DNA from: Propionibacteriales bacterium
Lineage (GTDB): Bacteria > Actinomycetota > Actinomycetes > Propionibacteriales > Nocardioidaceae
NCBI GenBank assembly: GCA_009377795.1
Contig: WHTJ01000009.1
Span: forward strand, 1-64,000
DNA length: 64,000 nt
Reading direction: 5' to 3'
Part shown: positions 42,360 through 50,813 of the stretch, in pieces
Position numbering within the stretch: the first letter of the stretch is position 1
Layout of the letters: the number at the start of each line of letters is the position of its first letter
Made by a program: the position numbers and the translations under genes
Notes under the pieces: generated by a model
Seen by the model: only the letters and a program-made list of their open reading frames with translations
What the model was told of the DNA's origin: nothing
Databases searched by the model: none

Positions 42360-43445
42360 TCACAGAGAACGCGAGTATTCCTGTGCTTTTCGCAGTAGTG
42401 CTGGCACGCCTTCTTTCAGGGAGGGGGCGAATGTGGTGTCGTGGGGGCTTTCTCCGTTGAGCCAGCGGGCGTAGATGGCTTCGGAGAAGATGCCGGCTTT
42501 CCACAGTGCGAGGGTTTGGTACCAGGGAAGGGGGGTCAGGTCGAGGTGTGTGCGTGTTCGGTACCTGTCCACGATCTGATGGGTGGTTAGGAAGCCGGGG
42601 CGTCGTGTGACGGGGCTGAGTTCCAGTGGTGTGGCGGTGCTGTGTTCGTCGGCGTAGGTGGCGGTGAGGTATCCGAGGTCGGCGAGGGGGTCGCCGAGGG
42701 TGGCCATTTCCCAGTCCAGGATGCCGATGACCCGCGCGGGTGCGTCGCGGGCGAACATCAGGTTCCCCATCCGGTAGTCACCGTGGACGACCGACTGTGT
42801 CTGGCTCGGGGGCAGGTTCGAGCCGAGCCAGTCGGCGAGCTCATTCACCTGTGGGAGGTCGCGGGTGGTGTTGACCTTCCAGAGCGAGGCGAACCGTTCC
42901 ACCTGCCGCTGCAGGTATCCCTCGGGGCGTCCGAAGGTGGCGAGTTCTCCGGCGGTGACGTCGACGTCGTGGAGGTCGACGAGTACGTCGACGAGCGCTT
43001 CGCTGGTCGCTTCTCGTTGGTCGGGCGTGTCGAGGTCGGGTGGCACTGTGTCGGTGATGACGATGCCGTCGAGGGCCTCCATGAGGTAGAACGGCACGCC
43101 GAGCACGGATTCGTCGTCGCAGACGGCGATGATCCGCGGCACCGGAACGCCGTGCGGCCGCAGCAGCTGTTGGATGCGTGCCTCGCGGACCATGTCGTGG
43201 GTGGACTTGGGGAGCGGGGGTCGCGGGCCTCGACGGAGCACGACGTCCTGGGTGCCGCGGCGGATGAGGTAGGTGATGTTGGAGTGGCCGTCGCCGATTC
43301 GTTTCCAGGCGAGTGGTCCCTGGCCGATGCCGTGCTTGTCGAGGAAGTCCGCGACTGGTTCGAGCAGGAGCAGCGGTGGGCTCGGCAAGGCGTCGGCGTC
43401 GCCTCGGGTGGCGACGACCTCCCCGCCGTCGGGGACGCTGTGCAT
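42360..43445 (-). CDS. APH-fold phosphotransferase (ACAD10/11-type kinase domain, LvaA-like)
   Basis: 361 residues. Aminoglycoside-phosphotransferase fold: RIGDGHSNITYLI and VVLRRGPRPPLPKSTHDMVREARI at the ATP lobe, catalytic VVHGDYRMGNLMF near residue 220, metal motif GILDWEMATLGDPLADLGYL near 240. The PPLPKS, HDM-REARI and LWKAGIFSEAIYAR segments are those of the kinase domains fused to ACAD10/11 and of LvaA, which phosphorylate the 4-hydroxy group of acyl-CoAs. The start overlaps the stop of the acyl-CoA dehydrogenase gene, so the two are translated together. Antibiotic resistance is unlikely. Confidence 0.88.
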   Translation of the reverse strand: MHSVPDGGEVVATRGDADALPSPPLLLLEPVADFLDKHGIGQGPLAWKRIGDGHSNITYLIRRGTQDVVLRRGPRPPLPKSTHDMVREARIQQLLRPHGVPVPRIIAVCDDESVLGVPFYLMEALDGIVITDTVPPDLDTPDQREATSEALVDVLVDLHDVDVTAGELATFGRPEGYLQRQVERFASLWKVNTTRDLPQVNELADWLGSNLPPSQTQSVVHGDYRMGNLMFARDAPARVIGILDWEMATLGDPLADLGYLTATYADEHSTATPLELSPVTRRPGFLTTHQIVDRYRTRTHLDLTPLPWYQTLALWKAGIFSEAIYARWLNGESPHDTTFAPSLKEGVPALLRKAQEYSRSL

Positions 43446-44683
43446 CAGTGGTCGCTCCCGTGGCGGACGACGACCGTACCCTGATCGGGCTCGCCCGCCT
43501 CTACGGCCTTCCGCCTGGCGGAGGAGGCGCGGCGGGCGATGGCCCACTTGTGGGTCTCGTTGGGTCCGTCGTAGATGCGGAAGGGTCGTACCTCGTTGAG
43601 GAACTGGGCCAGCGGTAGCCCGTCGGAGACGCCGTCGCCCCCGCAGATCTGGATGGACCGGTCGATGACCCGGAAGATGGCGTCTGAGCAGTGCACCTTC
43701 GCGATCGACGACATCGCGGAGCCGGCCTTGGGATCGGTCTCCAGAAGCTGTGCGGTCTTGGTGATGATCGCGTCGGAGGTCTCGATGTCGATCACCGACT
43801 CGGCGATGAGGTTCTGGGCGATGCCCAGATCTCTCATCCGAGCGCCGAAGAGCTCTCGCCGCTCCGCCCGGTCCAGTGCGATGTCGAGCGACCTTCGGGC
43901 GAGACCCAACCAGCGCATGCAGTGGGTGAGCCGGGCCGGCCCGAGGCGGACCTGCGCGTAGCGGAAGCCCTGCCCGACCTCCCCGAGCACAGCGTCGTCG
44001 TCGACCTCGCACCCCGCGAAGTAGACGTGGGGATGGCCCCCGTCGATGTAACGGTCCATCGTGTGCACCGACTCCCCGACGCGGACCCCCGGGTTGTCCA
44101 TGTCCACGAGGAACATGGTCGCGCCTTCGGGTGCTCCTTCGGTCGCCTCGGTCCGGGCCATGACGATGCAGAACCCGGCACCGACCGCCCCACTGATGAA
44201 CCGCTTGTGCCCGTCGATCACCCAGTGCCCGTCACGGGCTACGGCGCGAGTCTGCAGGGCGGCCGGGTCGGAGCCCGCACCCGGGTGCGGCTCTGTCATG
44301 CCGAAGCAGGAGCGGACCTCACCCGATGCCAGGGGCGCGAGGTAGGCCGCCTTCTGTGCGTCGGTGGCGATCAGGTTGAGCATGTGCATGTTGCCCTCGT
44401 CGGGCGCCATGCAGTTCAGGACGCTCGGGCCGATCGGGGAGTAGCCGGCCTCCTGGAACACCGGCGACCAGTACTCGATGGGCAGACCCTGGCCGCCGTA
44501 CTCCTTCGGCACGTGCGGGGCGAAGACACGCGCACCCTTCGCCGCAGCCTGCAGCTTGTCGCGCGTGGCCTGAGGCATGCGCTCACCCGGGACGGGCTCG
44601 TGCGGCATCACGGTCTCACGGATGAAGTGGCGGGTGCGTGCCCGCAGGTCCTCGACCTCGGGCGGCAGGGCGTGGGAGCTCAT
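43445..44683 (-). CDS. Acyl-CoA dehydrogenase, ACAD11/LvaC-like
   Basis: 412 residues with the FAD acyl-CoA dehydrogenase fold: VFAPHVPKEYGGQGLP, CFGMTEPHPGAGSDPAALQTRAV (flavin and substrate region near 135-157), WVIDGHKRFISGA, and QICGGDGVSDGLPLAQFLNEVRPFRIYDGPNETHKWAIAR at the end. The DGPNETH tail, with the kinase next door, places it near the ACAD10/11 subfamily. In that chemistry the dehydrogenase-fold protein removes phosphate from a 4-phosphoacyl-CoA, leading to a 3-hydroxyacyl-CoA. It could also be an ordinary dehydrogenase. Confidence 0.88.
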   Translation of the reverse strand: MSSHALPPEVEDLRARTRHFIRETVMPHEPVPGERMPQATRDKLQAAAKGARVFAPHVPKEYGGQGLPIEYWSPVFQEAGYSPIGPSVLNCMAPDEGNMHMLNLIATDAQKAAYLAPLASGEVRSCFGMTEPHPGAGSDPAALQTRAVARDGHWVIDGHKRFISGAVGAGFCIVMARTEATEGAPEGATMFLVDMDNPGVRVGESVHTMDRYIDGGHPHVYFAGCEVDDDAVLGEVGQGFRYAQVRLGPARLTHCMRWLGLARRSLDIALDRAERRELFGARMRDLGIAQNLIAESVIDIETSDAIITKTAQLLETDPKAGSAMSSIAKVHCSDAIFRVIDRSIQICGGDGVSDGLPLAQFLNEVRPFRIYDGPNETHKWAIARRASSARRKAVEAGEPDQGTVVVRHGSDH

Positions 44684-44702
44684 GGGGGCCTTTCGAACGC
44701 GT

Positions 44703-45476
44703 TCAGGCGACTCCGCCTGCGGTGTGCAGGCCGCCGTCGATGATGGTGACCTGGCCGGTGACCCACGAGGCCTCGTCGGACACCAGGTACGCGACAGCGC
44801 TCGCCACGTCCTCCGGGGAGCCGAGACGCTTCATCGGGTAGTCGGCCGCGGCCTCGGACTCCTTGCCCTCGTAGAGGACTCGGGCGAACTCGGTCTTCAC
44901 CACACCGGGCGAGACCGCATTGACCCGTACCGCAGGACCGAGTTCGGCGGCCAGCGTCCGCGTGAGGTGCGAGACGGCGGCCTTGCTCACGCCGTACATC
45001 CCGAGCCCTGGCGACGGCGTGTCGCCGGTGACGGAGGACAGGTTCACCACGCAGCCCCGCTCCGCGAACCCGGTCTCGGTACGGCGAAGTGCCTCCTGGA
45101 CCCACGCCAGCGTGCCGAGCACGTTGACCTCCAGGATCTTGCGAGCGGTATCGAGTTCGAGGTCGGCCATCGGTCCGTACGCCGGGTTGATGCCGGCGTT
45201 GTTCACCAGGATGTCGAGGCGGCCGAACTCACCGCTGACGCGGTCGAACACCTCGCGACGGTGCTCCGGGTCGTCGGCCCTACCGGCCACCGCGACGGCG
45301 CTGCCGTCCGGCATGGTGGCCACCGCCTGGTGCAGCGGGTCCGGTTTGCGTGCCGTGATGCACACGCAGGCCCCCTCGGCCACGAGCCGCTGCGCGATCG
45401 CCAGGCCGATGCCACGGCTGGCGCCGGTGATGACGGCGACGCGGCCCTCGAGTCGATGACAAGTGGTGGAACTCAT
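44703..45476 (-). CDS. Short-chain dehydrogenase/reductase
   Basis: 257 residues: NAD(P) motif TGASRGIG at residues 18-25, NNAG near 91, catalytic Ser in NLSSVTGDTPSPG and YGVSKAA (Tyr-x3-Lys) near 157. FabG-like. In this operon it may oxidise the 3-hydroxyacyl-CoA made by the kinase and dehydrogenase pair or reduce a 4-keto group. Starts at the ATG 45476, eight bases from the ligase stop. Confidence 0.92.
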   Translation of the reverse strand: MSSTTCHRLEGRVAVITGASRGIGLAIAQRLVAEGACVCITARKPDPLHQAVATMPDGSAVAVAGRADDPEHRREVFDRVSGEFGRLDILVNNAGINPAYGPMADLELDTARKILEVNVLGTLAWVQEALRRTETGFAERGCVVNLSSVTGDTPSPGLGMYGVSKAAVSHLTRTLAAELGPAVRVNAVSPGVVKTEFARVLYEGKESEAAADYPMKRLGSPEDVASAVAYLVSDEASWVTGQVTIIDGGLHTAGGVA

Positions 45477-45484
45477 GAATGTCC

Positions 45485-47155
45485 TCAGGCAGTGGGCGTG
45501 TCCAGGACAGTGTCGGGAGACTCGCGTAGGACGTTGCGGCGGATCTTCCCAGTCTGCGTCTTGGGCAGGTCGGCGACGATATGGACGACACGGGGGCACT
45601 TGTAGGCGGCCAGTCTCTCGCGGGTGAACGCGATCAGCTCCGCTTCGGTGGCCGAGGCCCCGGACTTCAGCGAGACGTAGCCGACCACCGTCTCTCCACG
45701 GTAGTCGTCCGGATGGCCCACCACCGCGGACTCGTGGACTGCAGGGTGCTCGTAGAGGGCGTCCTCTACCTCCCGCGGCCAAACCTTGTAGCCCGAGGTG
45801 TTGATCTGGTCCTTGAGCCGGTCGACGAGGTACACCCAACCCTGCTCGTCCATGATGGCGCCGTCACCCGTACGAAGCCGCCCTCCCGGCATGGTCGACG
45901 CGGTAGCTTCCGGCTTGTTCCAATAACCGGGCACGACCTGGGGCCCACCCAGCTCCAGCTCTCCCTGCTCCCCGTACGGCACCGGCTCGCCGTGCGGGTC
46001 CACCACACGAGTGGCGAGGTTCGGAAGGGGAACACCGATCGACAGTGTGCCGCTGGCCTCGTGAACCGGCGCCTCGGTCCCGAACGGGACGGCGATCACA
46101 GCCGACGATGTCTCCGTCATGCCGTAGACGTTGTGGATGTAGACGCCGAACCGCTCCCGGAACCGCTCGATCGTCGCCGGTGGAATCGGCGCGCCGCCAG
46201 AGTACAGCGCCCTCATCGAGGCGAAATGCTCTCGGGAGGCGTGCGGGACCTGGTAGATCGCGTTGAAGGCCGTGATGGACCCGATCGTGAACGTCACCCT
46301 GTGCTCAGCGAACGCCTCGATCGCCACCTCAGGGTGGAAGCGGTTGGCGAGGACGAGCAAGGTGTCGTGCAGCAGCGCGATCGTGGCGTTGATGACCGCG
46401 CCCGTGATGTGGAACAACGGCGCAGTGGCGAAAACCACGTCTCCGGGCTGGAGATCGACCCAGGCGGCATAGGTCGCGGTGACCGCGAGCAGGTTGCCGT
46501 GGGTGTTCATGGCACCCTTCGGCGGGCCCGTGGTCCCCGAGGTATACGCCAGCAATGCAACGTCGTCCTGGGTCAGATCCACAGCATCGGGCCGGGAACC
46601 GCGGAACCGGTCTACGAGCTCACAAAGATCCCCGTCCGATGCGCTCGCGAACCGCTCGGTCGAGGCGAAGACCCGGGCATCGTTACGGGTCTGATAATCG
46701 AGCGGCGACGTGCTCACCATCCACCGCACGGTGCTGCCCTCAAGGGTCTGGCCGGTCTCCGTGAGCCCACCATCCGTACAGACCATCCCAGTAGCGCCGG
46801 AGTCATCGATGAGCCGGCGAAGCTCCCGGCCGCGATACATCTGATTCAGCACCAGCGCGGTCGCCCCCAGCTTCCACAACGCAAGCAGGACCAACGCGTA
46901 CTGCGGAACGTTCTGCAGATACACCCCCACCCGATCACCCCGCCCCGTGCCCAGCGACACGAAAGCGGCCGCGAGTGCGTCAGTCTCGTCGTCGACCTGC
47001 CGCACGGTCCGCATCCCGTCGAAATAGGCGAGGGCCGGCGCCTGCGGTGTACGGGCGACGCGCTCCTTCCAAGCGTCGATGAGCGACCGGTGCGAGATCT
47101 GCATCGTCACCGGAACCTGCTCTGGATACAGCGCTGTCCAGGGGTGCTCCGCCAC
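45485..47155 (-). CDS. Acyl-CoA synthetase (AMP-forming) (1)
   Basis: 556 residues. ATP-binding P-loop LAYTSGTTGPPKGA near residue 200, adenylate motif NVYGMTETS, YLVDRLKDQINTSGYKVWPREVE hinge and acyl-transfer lysine in KTQTGKIRRN near 537. It activates a carboxylic acid to its CoA thioester and is first in the operon with SDR, acyl-CoA dehydrogenase and kinase. GTG 47155 is chosen: GGTGGAG lies eight bases upstream, and the sequence AEHPWTALYPEQVPV is a common opening. Divergent from its probable TetR regulator. Confidence 0.93.
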   Translation of the reverse strand: MAEHPWTALYPEQVPVTMQISHRSLIDAWKERVARTPQAPALAYFDGMRTVRQVDDETDALAAAFVSLGTGRGDRVGVYLQNVPQYALVLLALWKLGATALVLNQMYRGRELRRLIDDSGATGMVCTDGGLTETGQTLEGSTVRWMVSTSPLDYQTRNDARVFASTERFASASDGDLCELVDRFRGSRPDAVDLTQDDVALLAYTSGTTGPPKGAMNTHGNLLAVTATYAAWVDLQPGDVVFATAPLFHITGAVINATIALLHDTLLVLANRFHPEVAIEAFAEHRVTFTIGSITAFNAIYQVPHASREHFASMRALYSGGAPIPPATIERFRERFGVYIHNVYGMTETSSAVIAVPFGTEAPVHEASGTLSIGVPLPNLATRVVDPHGEPVPYGEQGELELGGPQVVPGYWNKPEATASTMPGGRLRTGDGAIMDEQGWVYLVDRLKDQINTSGYKVWPREVEDALYEHPAVHESAVVGHPDDYRGETVVGYVSLKSGASATEAELIAFTRERLAAYKCPRVVHIVADLPKTQTGKIRRNVLRESPDTVLDTPTA

Positions 47156-47178
47156 GGCTATCGCTCCACCTTCCCCAG

Positions 47179-47200
47179 ACCGATCGATCGCTCGGTCGGT
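47179..47200. promoter_or_regulatory. Candidate TetR operator between ligase and TetR
   Basis: A 22-bp near-palindrome in the 99-base divergent gap: ACCGATCGA and TCGGTCGGT are the two ends. Such ACCGAnCGn...CGnTCGGT sites are typical of TetR regulators of acyl-CoA genes. Confidence 0.6.
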
Positions 47201-47254
47201 GTTAGACTCCCCGAGCGGATGCGGACCTGTCAAGGGCGCGAGGGGCGGAAGGCC

Positions 47255-47899
47255 ATGACCAACAGACCAGCGGTGGCGGAGCCGGTCCCGGCGGACTGGC
47301 GTCTCTACCCCCCGAGCTCCCTGCCCCTGATCCTGGAGGCGGCGCTCGCGTGCTTCGTGGAGCAGGGCTACCACGGCACGACGATCCGGGTCATCGCCGG
47401 CCGGGCGGGGCTGTCCGTCCCGGGTCTCTACCACCACTACGCCTCCAAGCAGGCGCTCCTGGTCGCGATCGTGTCGCACGCGATGGGAGAGCTCTGGGAT
47501 CGAAGCCTGGCCGCGCTGGAGGAGGCGGGTGACGACGTGGTGCGCCGGTTCGACCTTCTGGTCGAGTGTCTTGTGCTCTTCCACGCCCATCGGCGGGAGC
47601 TCGCCTTCATCGCGGCCAATGAGATCCGGAGTCTCCTGGGCCAGGCACGCGCCGACCACATCGCCGCGCGTGACCGCCAGCAGCGCCTCATGGATGACGT
47701 GGTCGCGCAGGCGGTCGCGCAGGGTTTGTTCACGACGCCGTTCCCACGGGAGGTGAGCCGGGCGGTGATCACCATGTGTACCGGCGTCGCCCAGTGGTAC
47801 CACCACGGGGGTCCGCTTCGACCCGACGAGCTTGCGCGCGAGTACTGCACGGTCGCGCGCATGGCGGTTGGCAGTACCGCGCCGGAGGTGACGACATAA
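47255..47899 (+). CDS. TetR-family regulator (1)
   Basis: 214 residues: HTH near 25-70 (LILEAALACFVEQGYHGTTIRVIAGRAGLSVPGLYHHYASKQALLVAIV) and a ligand domain of the PA/FadR-like TetR_C type (HRRELAFIAANEIRSLLG). It likely represses the divergent ligase-SDR-ACAD-kinase operon through the palindrome at 47179-47200, with an acyl-CoA as ligand. GCGGAAGG precedes the ATG. Its stop overlaps the probable start of the next gene. Confidence 0.92.
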   Translation: MTNRPAVAEPVPADWRLYPPSSLPLILEAALACFVEQGYHGTTIRVIAGRAGLSVPGLYHHYASKQALLVAIVSHAMGELWDRSLAALEEAGDDVVRRFDLLVECLVLFHAHRRELAFIAANEIRSLLGQARADHIAARDRQQRLMDDVVAQAVAQGLFTTPFPREVSRAVITMCTGVAQWYHHGGPLRPDELAREYCTVARMAVGSTAPEVTT

Positions 47900-48768
47900 C
47901 CGATCCGCAAGGGGTACGTGCGGCCTTCCGGGAGATGGTGGCCCGGGAGGCCCCGGTCGTGGTGCCCGGTGCACATGACCCGCTCAGTGCGCGGATGGTC
48001 GAGTCGGCCGGGTTCGCCGCGACGTACATCGGCAGCTACGCCACCTCCGCCGCCGCGTACGGCCTCCCCGACGTCGGTGCCCTCACGCTGACGGAGCTCG
48101 TGGAGCACGCTCGCCGGGTCAGCCGTGCAGTCTCCATACCGGTCCTCGCGGACGCCGAGGGTGGTTTCTTCGGTGCAGGCAATATGTGGCGCACCGTCCA
48201 GGCGTTCGAGGAGGCGGGGGTCTGCGCGGTCCACGTCGAGGACCATGCGGGCGGGAAGCACACCAGCCTGGGCACGGCACTACGGGCCCTCGAGGACACC
48301 CTTCCGCTCCTGCGTGCGGCGCTCGACTCGCGCACTGACCCGGACTTCCAGATCATCGGCAGGACCGACGCCCTCTGGGTCGCCGGGGACCTCGACGAGG
48401 CGGTCGGGCGGATGCAGGCCTTTGCCGAGGCCGGGGTGGACATGGTGTTCCCGACCGGGATCACGCCCGAGCAGCTGGCTCGCATCCGCCGGGAGGTTCC
48501 GTGCCCGGTCCTCGTCCTGGGAGACCTGCCGCCCACCAGCGTCGCTGCCATAGCCGACGCAGGGGCAGACGTGATCGTGTACTACTCGTTCACCCTCGCG
48601 GCCGCCTCCCGAGGGGTCGGCCAAGCGCTCGGGAAGCTCGAGCGGACCGGTGACGTGAGAACGCTCGATGACGAGCTGGAGGATCTCGGCACCCTCGAGG
48701 CGCGTCTGGGGTACGGCGAGTACACCGACCGCGCCCTTCGGTACCGCCGACGGCAGATACCCGACTAG
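47896..48768 (+). CDS. Isocitrate lyase/PEP mutase-family enzyme
   Basis: About 290 residues of the PEPM/ICL barrel: VPGAHDPLSARMVESAGFAATYIGSYATSAA, PVLADAEGGFF (metal site; the usual DxDxG reads DAEGG), VHVEDHAGGKHTS near 115, IIGRTDA and VFPTGITPEQL. Family reactions are C-C or C-P bond cleavages such as methylisocitrate or dimethylmalate lysis. No ATG, GTG or TTG fits the expected N-terminus. An ATA at 47896 has GGAGGTG five bases before it and gives ITDPQGVRAAF, the normal family start; ATG 47935 would have its ribosome site touching the codon. Coupled to tetR by overlap. Confidence 0.8.
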   Translation: MTDPQGVRAAFREMVAREAPVVVPGAHDPLSARMVESAGFAATYIGSYATSAAAYGLPDVGALTLTELVEHARRVSRAVSIPVLADAEGGFFGAGNMWRTVQAFEEAGVCAVHVEDHAGGKHTSLGTALRALEDTLPLLRAALDSRTDPDFQIIGRTDALWVAGDLDEAVGRMQAFAEAGVDMVFPTGITPEQLARIRREVPCPVLVLGDLPPTSVAAIADAGADVIVYYSFTLAAASRGVGQALGKLERTGDVRTLDDELEDLGTLEARLGYGEYTDRALRYRRRQIPD

Positions 48769-48860
48769 GGCAGATGGTCGCGCGTGATGACACGCACCTG
48801 TTGTTAGCGTGTCCGCACGTCGGACCACTGCGAATCGGGGCGCGCAGCAAAGGAGAGAGC

Positions 48861-49541
48861 GTGGAGATCACGACGAACCTGGTTGCGGGGGTCGCGTCCA
48901 GCCTGCTTGCGGTTGTCTTGATCGAGCTCTATCTGGTGAGCAAGCGTCGATTCCGTGATCGCCCGGTGCGAGCCCTGTTGAACAACGCCGACCGGATCGG
49001 GATCATCACGCCGGAATACCCCAGTGATGTCGATGAACGGGTCGGATCCTTGATCGCCACCTACGACTCGGTCGCACTGGCCCACTTGCTTGAGGTCTGC
49101 ACACGGGTCAAGGCATCGAGCGTCCTTGCATCCCCGTCGCGGATGCCCGAGAACCTGCCGGCCATGTCGATCGTCATCGGCGGGCCAGTGAGCAACCCGA
49201 TCGCCAGGTTCTATCTGGAGACGTACTGTCGTGGCTTCAGATCCGTCGACAGCGGATTCGAGGTGCCCGGACGCGAGCCATTCCTCGAGGACTCCACGAC
49301 CTCGTGGGCGTTCCTGGTGCGGCTCGATGGCTCGGTGACGACGAGATCCGGAGCAGTACTCCTGGTCTGGGGAATCACCGCGCAGGCAACGGCGGCCGCC
49401 GGATACTTCCTCGCCAACAAGCCAAACGACCTGCCCTGGCGCGACGAGAACTTCTTCGTCGCCCTCGCCGTCGACACGAAGCTCGGCTACACCTCGGTGC
49501 AAGCCACCCCGACCAACGTCGGCGTCGAAGTCTTCGTATAG
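48861..49541 (+). CDS. N-terminally membrane-anchored protein of unknown function (226 aa)
   Basis: GTG 48861 has AAGGAGAGAG just upstream. Residues 5-25 form one membrane helix (LVAGVASSLLAVVLIELYLV) followed by a basic stop (SKRRFRDR). The soluble part has SIVIGGPVSNPIARFYLE near 100 and VLLVWGITAQATAAAGYFLA near 172: a glycine-rich GG..N turn and a G-x-x-AxAAA helix start, perhaps an alpha/beta nucleotide- or sugar-binding fold. No cysteines of note, no known family. Monocistronic, between the PEPM-like gene and the convergent alcohol dehydrogenase. Confidence 0.6.
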   Translation: MEITTNLVAGVASSLLAVVLIELYLVSKRRFRDRPVRALLNNADRIGIITPEYPSDVDERVGSLIATYDSVALAHLLEVCTRVKASSVLASPSRMPENLPAMSIVIGGPVSNPIARFYLETYCRGFRSVDSGFEVPGREPFLEDSTTSWAFLVRLDGSVTTRSGAVLLVWGITAQATAAAGYFLANKPNDLPWRDENFFVALAVDTKLGYTSVQATPTNVGVEVFV

Positions 49542-49631
49542 CCACACGCCGGCGTTCCCGTGTACCTTCGGCCGCGAATCGACGGTGTGTCCTCGGTATC
49601 GAGACCGGCCCCAGGCTCCACCAGCCCAGCC

Positions 49632-50813
49632 TCAGTAGGCGGCGTGGAGGACCGCCAGGGCGTCGTCGACGGTGACCGGTCGCGGGTTCCCGGCGACGAT
49701 CATGTCCTGCAAGGCTTCCTCGGCCAGGCCCGCGAAGTGCTCCGGTCCCACACCGACGTCACGTAGGCGGGTGGGCACACCCATCTCGGACAGCATCGAG
49801 CGCAACCGCAGCTCGGCTGCCTCCGCCGCCTCCTCCTGTCCCATGCCGGCGACCGGGACGCCCATGGCTGCGGCCAGCCTGGCCTGACGGTCGGCGGTCA
49901 CCGGCCGGTTGAACGCCATGACGGGTGGCAGCAGGATGCACGAGGTGACGCCGTGCGGCACGCCGAAGCGGGCGCCGAGCTGGTGCCCGAGCCCATGACT
50001 CAATCCGGTGGACACATTCTTGAGATGGACGATCGCAAGCCACGCCGCGACCTGGCAGCGCTCCCGCAGCTCCAGGTCCGACGGCTCATCGCCGCTGACC
50101 AGCAGGTCCGAGGAGAAGATCCGCAGGGACTCGAGAAACAGCGCGTCGGTGTGCGGGTGGTGGCGTGACGAGTAGAAGCCCTCGACCACATGATCGATGG
50201 CCCGCACGCCGGTGGTGAGCCAGAGTTCGCGGGGCGTGCGCGAGGCCAGCTCGGGGTCGAGGATGGCGACGCGGGGAGTGATCTGGTCGGCGAGAAGGAT
50301 GTCCTTGACGCCGCGAGCGGTGTCCGTGACACCGGCGACCGGGGTGAACTCACCCCCCGAGAGCGTCGTGCCCACGGCGATCTGCGGTGGAGGGGTGCCC
50401 TCGAGCGGGGGGACCACCGCCGGCCCGGGATGCCGATATCGGACGCGGTGGCGGTCGATGTCCTCGCTCTCCGCGATCCCCGCGGCCACGGCGAGTGCCG
50501 CCGCCTTGGAGCAATCGATCGGGCTGCCCCCGCCGATGCTCACGATGCCGTCCGCCCGGTGTTCCCGGAACCGGGTGGCCACCTCGAGCACCGCCTCGCG
50601 GGGGACGTGCGGCGGGACGTGGTGAAAGACGGCAACGGCCCCGCAGTCGTCCGCCAGATGATCCACGACGTCCGTCGTGGTGGCCAACGTGTTGCTGGCG
50701 ACCACGAGGGGACGGTGCATGCCGAGCGCCCGTCCCTGCTCTCCGAGCCGGGCGGCCGCCTCCCTGCCGTAGATGACCCGGTCCATGCGTGGCATCTCGA
50801 ACGCGCTGCTCAT
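49632..50813 (-). CDS. Iron-containing alcohol dehydrogenase / maleylacetate reductase-like
   Basis: 393 residues of the group III dehydrogenase fold: GGGSPIDCSKAAALAV (NAD-binding, near 94), TTLSGGEFTPVAG, metal-ligand histidines in VRAIDHVVEGFYSS near 190, GLSHGLGHQLGARFGVPHGVTSCILLP near 260-285. The overall pattern (PPHVPREAV, TTLSGGEFT) is close to maleylacetate reductases and hydroxyacid-oxoacid transhydrogenases. ATG 50813 overlaps the thioesterase stop, so it is part of the leftward operon with the thioesterase and ligase. Confidence 0.88.
   Translation of the reverse strand: MSSAFEMPRMDRVIYGREAAARLGEQGRALGMHRPLVVASNTLATTTDVVDHLADDCGAVAVFHHVPPHVPREAVLEVATRFREHRADGIVSIGGGSPIDCSKAAALAVAAGIAESEDIDRHRVRYRHPGPAVVPPLEGTPPPQIAVGTTLSGGEFTPVAGVTDTARGVKDILLADQITPRVAILDPELASRTPRELWLTTGVRAIDHVVEGFYSSRHHPHTDALFLESLRIFSSDLLVSGDEPSDLELRERCQVAAWLAIVHLKNVSTGLSHGLGHQLGARFGVPHGVTSCILLPPVMAFNRPVTADRQARLAAAMGVPVAGMGQEEAAEAAELRLRSMLSEMGVPTRLRDVGVGPEHFAGLAEEALQDMIVAGNPRPVTVDDALAVLHAAY

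Noticed and set aside
42360-43445. Aminoglycoside resistance kinase
   Set aside because: The APH fold is of the ACAD10/11 type and is translationally coupled to an acyl-CoA dehydrogenase.
43446-44012. N-terminal extension of the APH-kinase frame into the dehydrogenase gene
   Set aside because: The extension is an out-of-frame reading of the ACAD C-terminus. The kinase starts at the ATG 43445 in an ATGA overlap.
45581-47254. Long plus-strand frame upstream of tetR
   Set aside because: It lies antisense to ligase 1, which has all AMP-ligase motifs. Only the part from 47255 encodes a TetR protein.
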